Assembly (NCBI GenBank): GCA_963920635.1 | Contig: OY987307.1 | Location: 14,647,735-14,711,734, forward strand | Reading direction: 5' to 3' | From: Pseudeuparius sepicola | Taxonomy: Eukaryota > Arthropoda > Insecta > Coleoptera > Anthribidae | DNA: 64,000 bases | Shown: piece after piece, positions 56,410 to 64,000 of the stretch | How the letters are laid out: each line of letters begins with the position of its first letter | Numbering within the stretch: the first letter of the stretch is position 1 | Position numbers and translations under genes: made by a program | The notes under the pieces: generated by a model | The model's input: only the letters and a program-made list of their open reading frames with translations | Database searches by the model: none | Told to the model about the DNA's origin: nothing

Positions 56410-56920
56410 TTGAATTGACAGCCTACTTGATTGTCCGTTTTATTGTCATGGCTGATTTGATTTTTCATAAAACTGCTTCTGATGTTTGGCATAATTGGAT
56501 CGGACAAAACAGACCATGTCATCTAGTTTGATGAAGTTTAAACAATTAGATACAAATAGGTCAAATTCTACACAGTTTGATTCATAATTAAAAAAGGAGT
56601 CAACAGTGGTTAACTGAAATGTGTAAGTTGTAAAATACAGAAAATCACATTCATTTCCACTAAAACCGGAAGTTATTTCAAAAACTGAATATTCAGGAAT
56701 ACTACCTAAAGGTTTGAATATGGTTGTGTATGTAAAAAATTAGATTTCATTATTTCGAAAAAAATATTTTTTCCGTAACGTTTTTATCGACCCCCGTAAC
56801 AAAATTCAAATAGACCCTCGTATTCCTCTTAATTCTTACTACAAATTTATTTTCTGAATGACGATTTTAGGTTTACCTGTCTCCACGTAACACACTTTTC
56901 CGCTTGGACGGGCCACCCTA
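56410..56920. mobile_element. Decayed TIR of the 10868-13044 transposon family
   Basis: Parallels 12490-13044 throughout (GTCATGGCTGATTTGATTT, CACGTAACACACTTTTCCGC, GGGCCACCCTA), with about 15-20% divergence. The terminal CCCTG has become CCCTA. The partner end is not evident. Confidence 0.75.
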
Positions 56921-57884
56921 TACGGCAGCCCAGGTAGAATCGGCCTGCTACATGAGAAAATTGCTACGAATCCAGTCAACGAATGTTCAAAATTGGATTA
57001 TAGACAGACTTTTTGAACATACGGGTGTTCAGTTTTGATCCGGAACACCCCTGTAAAACTGTCATGCGCCATGCGCTGCGCGATTTTGATGATTTTTCGT
57101 GTGTGTGCAGGAAGTGTCCTTATCCACTTGTGGGACATATTGTGATTTTAGCAGCACTATTCCACGGCCTACTATTATTGGTTTTTGATGCATTTTTTTT
57201 TAAATGCTATTAGGGATTTTTTACTGGAAATCTGGCAACATAGCTTTATTCAGCACCCACTGAAACCCTATTGTGTCGAGTTTTATTGATTTACTTCGCC
57301 GATTAACATTTATACAGGGCCTTAAATTTGGGGAAATTGCATTTTTTTAAATTTTCGATTAAAATTCAGGAATGCTTTGAAAATATTTGAAAATCGGGTA
57401 AACTTAATCCAAGATTCCCAAAAATGTCCAGTAATAAAGAAAACGGAAAACAAACATCATCCTGCTGTTTTAAAATAATATTTAAATATGGCACATTCTT
57501 CATAGATCACAGAAAATGATATATTTAAGTTACAGAAAGTGACGATATTGTGTAAGTGTACATTTGGGAACTTCCATACATACTTTTGGTTTCAAGACAA
57601 ACTGCAAACTGCTTTATGTGTACCTACAGTAATACTAATTTATTGACGATGACATCAAAAGAAGAATAGAGAAGGAGCCCTTCAGTACATGCAAAAAATT
57701 ATCAGTTCAAACTACAGTATTTGTACATACAACGCACTTGGTTTTGAAGTCAAAAGTATGCGAAAATCTCAAACAAAATCGTCGCCTTGTGTAGGTTATG
57801 GGCCTGAATATTATTGGCCGCTTGGTTGTTGTTATTACACAAGGTATGAACTTTAAAAGATACCTTGGACCAACAAAATAATTT
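56921..57884. other. Intergenic, nothing recognised
   Basis: Short open stretches only; no family recognised. Confidence 0.35.
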
Positions 57885-58476
57885 TTCTTGAAATCGGCAG
57901 TGAAGTGTCCCAAAATCGTAATTAAAAGCTCAGATATCGGCACTGAAGTAACCCATTATTGCACGATTTTTTCAATAAGTAGGCCTTGGCGAGATGTAAA
58001 CATCAAACGTCAGACGCGGAGCCATCGCCCGTCAAAAGTGACCAACTCTTCAAAACCCGACCAATAAAGGCCCATTTAACTATTCGTACACATTGCGAAA
58101 TTGTTACCTATAGCAGCGCAATCTATCAGTATACATATTTTAGTAGGTTTGAATATCAATAGATTTATTATGGAGGCTGCACAACAAGCAGCAATTTGGT
58201 TTTTCTGTTTGTCATACTTGACCTAGGTAGAGCGATCGTCAAAGTCAAGCAACGCCGCGCGTAGTCGGTTCATGGACGGGTGATCCCTTATTATTATTTT
58301 CTTGCCTAATAAAACCTTTTTTTCCGATTTAAAAAAAAATATAATATGTACCTCGGCACTGAAGTTCTTTTTATGACTCATGTGGTTTATTTGCCTCGGC
58401 CAGAGGCCTCGGCAACTAAATTCCACATGAGTCATAAAAAGTTGAACTTCAGTGCCTTGGTACATAAATAACTATT
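57885..58476 (-). repeat. Two-hairpin unit, dispersed copy 5 (inverted)
   Basis: Minus-strand copy with the same ends (TTCTTGAAATCGGC / CATAAATAACTATT) and a well conserved ~120 bp palindrome (58345-58466). The second hairpin is partly eroded. The most diverged of the five copies. Confidence 0.85.
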
Positions 58477-60854
58477 CTTTTCTTGTTGTCCTTCCTTGCG
58501 TTTTTGACTTTTCTAAGTGACGGTATTCCCTTCTCAGACATCTGCAATACCTGCATCAGAATCGTTGAAAATTAGAAAATATTGTTATGAATTTTGCAAA
58601 TATGTAAATATATCATTTGACGTAATAGGCCAATTTAATTTTTTCATATAACATTTTGAAGATAATTTTATCTTCTGCTATTGGGTTTCTGAGCACGTTC
58701 GCAATAAATATAATGGTTTAGAATATACGAAACATTATATGTCCAAAACCCTGGCGTCTGGTTTGAAGGTTACATTTGAAAAATAACAGTTTCAACTCGA
58801 AAACTGTTAGGGACAGGAAAAAATGAATAGACAATATTTTGTTCAATTTCTTTTTTCAGATTTAGGTAATTTTGTATATGGTGGTTTCATTAGGGCCAAC
58901 CATTATCGAGATATGAGCGAAAAACCAAAAACAGCGACACAAAATTGGCACAAAAGTCTGTCTACAACCCTCTCCTCGACTATACCCGTACAATCATATG
59001 AAAATATCGCATCATGAATTCGCAGTTTTATTATTCGCCAGTGGGCTTATTATATTATTATAAGAGATTTTTTTGTACGCGGTAGGGGGTGACAAATTCT
59101 GACGGAAGCGCGTGTTTGCTCACGAACAGAATAAACTTGGTGTAGTGTAGTCAAGTTGCTGGTGGCATTTTTAGACAGCTCCTCTAAACAGTAGTGACAG
59201 GTAGTTAGTTAATTAGTTTTTTTACTTTATAATTTTTTAATATCAGATTCCTATTAACATGTTTTTTTTTTCACCTGTGGTTAGAAATTTTTATATCATG
59301 ACTGAGTTACCCTGTATAATTTTTATTGTTCAAAAATCTGACGTGTGCAAGCTGTATCACCCATAGTGTAATAAAATTTCATCTTATATTTAACAATTTT
59401 CAATTATTACTACAAACTGAAATTAGTTTACGATGAATCTTCTAGATCTTCGTTCTAGATAATAATAGGTATGTATTATTATTACCATATTATTAGTTAT
59501 ATTTTATTTTGTGGGCTTCCTGACTATTTTCATATTTTTTGTAACTATTTGGGCACTGAAAACGTTTGTTTGCATATAGTATGTAGGTAGCTTTTAAGTG
59601 ATATTGTATATAATATTATTGTAGATTTTTTATAATAATTTATTAAAATCATTTCAATAATCCGTGTAGTTTTATTTTTCGATGATGGGTGAATAATAAA
59701 AAATTAAAAAATAATAAAACTGAACCAAAAAAAATTTTGTACATTTTTGGATGGAAAGAGATGACAGTCGAAAGAGGAAAGTACCTACTCTAATATGAGA
59801 CCACATGAGATTTTGTTCTGTATTTTGTCCTATAATATATTATATAATGCGTAAACTTGCGTCGAATACGTTTAAAATAGAAAATATTAATATTATTATT
59901 ATAAATTGAAAATAGAGACTGCAGTGAACTGAATTCTATATAGGATTGGTAAATATTAACAGTTGTTAGTTGTTGCGTAAATGAGAATTACGAAAAAAGC
60001 CAAATCTTCAATTTTTAAAATTGGGTTCCGAATATGAGACCTTCTTATATCTCAGTTTTGACAAAAACACTACTTATCACAAAATAATTTTTATTCCAGA
60101 AACTTTAAAAGGATATAAATTTAACATAGTATACATCTCTTTAGTTACATAAGACTTGACACACTCAACAGGTTCCTAATATGAGACAGTCTCATATTCA
60201 GGTTTAACAAAAATGCTACTTACGACGTGTGCACACAAAGACCAGTAGTATTATTGTTTAATTTCAGTTATTATTCACCCAAAAAATTTGCTTTGGCATT
60301 TCATAGCTGAGCCTCTCCGATGCGATAAAAAGGCAGCAAACAAATATGTTTGTTGTTAAAAAAGTTTTATTTGCCGATTGATATTGAAAGTGCAGTTTTC
60401 AGTTTCATATTTTTTCATCATTTCTATCGCCCTATATCTGCCGATAACAGCACCAACTTCTCTGCCGAGCAAAAAATAAATTTGGCTGTCTAGCCTAGGC
60501 AGCAAATAATGTGACCCTGTCATGCCTGTTATGCAGGGTGTAACTTTGATAAGTACAGAAATTTTAAGGGTAGGTGGTTTTAGTGTATTTTTTTAAAGGT
60601 CCGCGAGTCGCGAATCTCGATCCGTAAAGCAGTAGACTTGTTCCTTCTTGAAAATACCGGTCCTTGACACAAATAGTAAAAGAAGGAACATCCTAGATAA
60701 GACGCGGACAGCCCAAACGTGGAAATAAAAAATAAAAAAGAAAGTGGCTATTTATTTATACGTCCGACGTATATAAAAGTCGGTATACGTCGAGGTATAC
60801 GTCTTGTGCTCTCATTGGCAAGTTGAGTCACGTAACTTCTTTGGACGTACATTT
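58477..60854. other. Intergenic, no supported gene
   Basis: AT-rich. Short inverted motif AATATGAGAC...GTCTCATATT near 60178-60198 and three AATATGAGAC copies at 59789-60188. Confidence 0.35.
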
Positions 60855-60861
60855 AACTCCA

Positions 60862-61235
60862 TCATACACGTCTGAAGTAAAATGATTTAGATACGTCTGA
60901 AGTGAATTTTCTCAAGCATCGTTGCAATAAGGGGCGAATGCCCCCATTTTCGGCGATGGGCGCTGCCTGTATGAAAAAAGAAGGGGTAATTATTTCCGAA
61001 TGTCGGGCGAAAATGGGGGTTAGCGTAAATTTCAAGAAAATCGAGGGCGGGTTACACCATTGGAAATAATTACCCCTTCTTTTTTTATAAGGCAGCGCCC
61101 ATCGTTCACGACTGCCACGTATAAATAGCCCTCGAAATAGCCACTGCCTAAAAAACTCTTGACGTGGGATTCGAACCCGGACCTTCCGACTGGTTTTCCA
61201 ACGCTCTACCACTGCTCTAACGATGCTCTGACGAA
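60862..61235 (-). mobile_element. Composite SINE with tRNA-like head and palindromic body
   Basis: The minus-strand head (61235-61150) has an A box AGTGGTAGAGCGTTGG and a B box GGGTTCGAATCCC. It leads into a body containing a long palindrome (60955-61106; arms GGGCGCTGCC...GGGGTAATTATTTCC) and then two ACGTCTGAAGT repeats. The head lacks a matching acceptor stem, so it is not a working tRNA gene. Confidence 0.55.
60955..61106. repeat. Long palindrome with GGGCGCTGCC arms
   Basis: Arms of about 42 bp, around GGCAGCGCCCAT and its inverse plus AAGAAGGGGTAATTATTTCC and its inverse, separated by ~65 bp. Confidence 0.8.
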
Positions 61236-62282
61236 TCTCCTGTTGTACATGAAGACTCACGGACCTTTATCCACTTCCTTTAAAAAAACGCTATTTGAAA
61301 CCCTATTTCCGACGCCACAGCCAGGCGTCCTTCACCTTGCCGGAACCAGTTGGCACTGAGGCCACTTCCCCCCCAATTCCCTTGTGCAGCGTTATCACTC
61401 GTTTTAGACAAATCTTTAATGATTCTTTTAGCGAATAGCATGCAGAAAACTACTTTTCAGATGCCTCGATGATTTTCCTTGCGAGTGTCGTACTCCTTTC
61501 TTGTGTTTATTATCCAAACATCCTCTCGAAAAATTTTCGCGAAAGTCACAAAAGCACTAGGTAACTGTTTTACACGATGGCCGTGAACGTATAACACTGC
61601 GTTGTATTTTTTACGGACATACGAACAAAACACTACTCAGTCCGACGACCACGACGAAGGACTGGATGCTAGCTGGATTCCCACCTCCAGGAATACCGCA
61701 AGTCCTATAAGTACAGTTTTCACTTCACACGAAGGCAGCGAAGGTTTCACATTGCTTTTTTAACGGAAATACGAACAAACCACTTGTTATTTCACTGCCA
61801 ACGTGCAAACTTGCAGCGGCGATTCCAATAAGTTTGGACATTACTGCTAGTCCAAAAAATAGCCAACGGATCTGGGAAAATGTTCAAGAGCTGCGTCGCG
61901 CACAGTTAACGGAGCACTTCCGACGACAGATCGTCAAACAGAGCAAAACAGTATCGATTAGAATTAGAACGACGTTCGTATTATACGCGTCCACGTTTTG
62001 GAAACAGAATTACCTACTATGCCGTTGAAGCTGGGCGCTCCCAAAATTCGAAGAGGGCGTCTGGCGCCTGTCTAATCTCAAGCGCCTCAGGTACGCGCAA
62101 TCCTTTCCCCCACCGTCCACTACTTACGGTGTTGCCGTTTATGGAGACAGGTCACCAAACTGAGGGCTTTTCACTTCCTGAAAGCCTGGCGACTATTTTT
62201 CAAAAAGAGCTGTTTTTCGTGACTTTTTATCATTCAGGATATTTTCCACATAATGAAAATGAAAAATAAAAACCTTTCAAAT
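61236..62282. other. Intergenic, no supported gene
   Basis: More G+C than surroundings but no recognisable product; several CGAACAAA-containing partial repeats (61622 and 61772). Confidence 0.35.
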
Positions 62283-62617
62283 AACAAGCTTTTTGTTAAG
62301 CCATGTAGGTACTAAAAGAATAAAATAAGTTTAGGTTTTCGTTAAGGTAAGCAGGTACCTAATTCAATGCCAAATTGCAAATTGAAATAAAAAACTTGTC
62401 GCACCATAATATTTTTATAAAAGTGGGTACTAATTAATTTTATTGGCCAGTGATTGTTTGATAAGCAAGTACCTACATACTTGCCGAAATATGTATTTTC
62501 TTTACAATTTGCGCGACAAGCTTTTTGATTTCAAAATTTGGCGTTGAATTACCTTAACGAAAACCTTAACTTACTTTATTCGTTTTAGTACCTACATGGC
62601 TTAACCAAAAGCTTGTT
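62283..62617. mobile_element. MITE with AACAAGCTTTT...GTTAAGCCATG ends
   Basis: Terminal inverted repeats of roughly 75 bp plus an internal inverted block, sharing GTTAAGCCATGTAGGTACTA and GGTTTTCGTTAAGGTAA. A related internal fragment is at 16260-16360 inside hAT element B. Confidence 0.78.
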
Positions 62618-62699
62618 TTTAAAAAGGCTTTTTTATTTTATTTTGTGCTTTTTAGTATTTTTTTATTCCTATGTGACGAGATGGTAAATAAATTTAGTC

Positions 62700-62985
62700 C
62701 GCCATCTCGAGGCCTCCGCCATCTTGGGGCATCCGTCATATCGGATTTAGTGTGACGTCTTTCCCCTTATCGTGGTCTACTCGTCAAACCCTTTCATTTC
62801 ATATCCATGTCAAGGGTTATGAAGAAATAGAAAATTTGCTATCTTGGGGCGGCCGCCATATTGAATTTATTATGACGTCACTCACTTTGTCGTTTTTTTC
62901 CTTTCATTTTTTGGTATCCATATTTCGAGGTTGTTATAAAAGAAAAAGGTAATTCGCCATCTTGGAGCGGCGGCCATTTTGAACA
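62700..62985 (+). repeat. Imperfect ~120 bp tandem repeat with CCATCTTGG motifs
   Basis: GCCATCTTGG-type starts at 62718, 62841 and 62957, each followed by a GGC(G)GCCGCCAT-like core; the first two units end in TGACGTC. Confidence 0.65.
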
Positions 62986-64000
62986 AGCTACAATATTGGT
63001 TCAGAACTATTGTTGGAACAAAGTTATTGAGTATACTAGATTGTAGGGTCTCCAGTACCAACAGTGTGTTCAAAATTTTAGCTCAATCGGTTGGGTGGAA
63101 GAGGTTTAAAATTCACTTGCAAGATTTGACCCACACATAAACATAAGTAAGTACTAACAATGTTTAGTTCGGCTATGATACTAAGAGGTAAAGCTAAAAA
63201 AGTTTATAAACAAAAAAAAATCAGATTAAAGCAAAGTTTATTTTTACATTTTAATATTTTAGTTTGTTTAAAATTACTTATAAATTTGTTTTCGAAAAAA
63301 TATAGTTTTTTTTATTCAGGAGCCTAAAATCAAACAACGGGTTTCCTTTATGTTTTAATTTCAATCTGAAAATACCTACATACAAAATAAAAAATCGTAT
63401 TCTATATACAGTGTGACCAATAAAGTACGCACCATAAAGGATTTTTTTTTATTTTTGGATAAAAAAGAAAATTTGACTTTGCCATAGATTTGTGCTTGTC
63501 GGAGGATGAAAAATGACGTCACAAGAATCGACCACGTGACTTCCGGTATCTGTCAAAATTGACTTTTTTTTTTTCAAAAAACATCCAAACTCTGCTTTAT
63601 TTAACGCATTTTTGAAAAAAGTTATTAGAAAAAGTTGTTTCTTTTGCAATTGTTAGCCTACATACCAGTTTTCAGAGACCCACGATGACTTTTGTTTTTG
63701 CGACTTTTCTAAAAAAAAAATTTCCAAAATTTTAACTAAAATTTATTTATTGAAAATTGTACTTTTTTGACAGATCGACACCTCTAATATATTTTAACAT
63801 CAATTCTGATGTTAGCCAGTTGTTTTCTTAGAAAATCTCTATTTGGTTTAAAAAAATTATGTCGAGTTTGGTGCAAAGTTGATTTAATTTCAAAGGTTTG
63901 ATGAATTCAAGCCTAGTATACTTTTCACATCGTTAAATACATTAATCTAAAAGAAATTATGTAAAGAGAGCACAAATAAATGAACAGATTTGGTTTATTT
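62986..64000. other. Intergenic, no supported gene
   Basis: AT-rich with homopolymer runs; no ORF or element recognised. Confidence 0.35.

Noticed and set aside
61159..61235. Functional tRNA gene on the minus strand
   Set aside because: A and B boxes are present, but the acceptor stem does not pair and the sequence continues into a repeat body.
1..64000. CRISPR arrays, prokaryotic operons or rRNA genes
   Set aside because: None seen; the only regular arrays are transposon-associated.

Overview
This is an AT-rich, transposon-dense stretch of animal nuclear DNA, most likely from an insect. There are GT-AG introns, a broad mix of arthropod-type transposons (hAT, Tc1/mariner-like, MULE, Ty3/gypsy, envelope-bearing errantivirus, tRNA-derived SINEs) and no prokaryotic gene organisation. 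The order of insect cannot be fixed from the sequence.

The only host gene I can reconstruct is the 3' two thirds of a TMTC1-like gene (transmembrane and TPR-repeat protein, a GT-C-type O-mannosyltransferase family of the ER). Thirteen exons on the + strand (10660-53728) join in phase into 577 codons. The 5' exons lie outside the window or were not found. Most other material lies in its introns: a long-TIR Tc1/mariner-like element in the 10801-13103 intron, nested hAT elements in the next, a foldback element interrupted by a gypsy retrotransposon in the third, a palindromic MITE filling the 27978-28969 intron, and a 19.7 kb intron (30918-50585) with a full-length errantivirus, remnants of a second one, a FLYWCH/MULE element and several foldback elements.

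Layout: 27-5358, decayed env-bearing LTR element A (- strand); 6479-7713, foldback MITE; 7741-9572, three tandem copies of a ~610 bp two-hairpin unit that recurs singly at 49164 and inverted at 57885; 10868-13044, long-TIR transposon with a deleted transposase; 15335-19265, hAT element carrying a THAP fragment, with a second hAT element (15565-18280) and a foldback MITE nested inside; 20205-26775, foldback MITE split by gypsy element B (21110-26721, - strand); 28013-34418, MITEs and foldback elements; 35206-35485, Tc1 transposase fragment; 36123-42964, errantivirus C with identical LTRs and open pol and env; 45890-46573, errantivirus remnant; 47083-49153, MULE; 49776-50030, LINE endonuclease scrap; 51222-51357, SINE with a 10 bp target duplication; 51536-51800, second THAP fragment; 53729-64000, downstream DNA with further repeats and no recognised gene.

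The strongest points are element C (apparently very recent, with a visible splice layout for env), the two-hairpin repeat family, and a host gene whose introns are built largely from identifiable, mostly target-site-bounded insertions.
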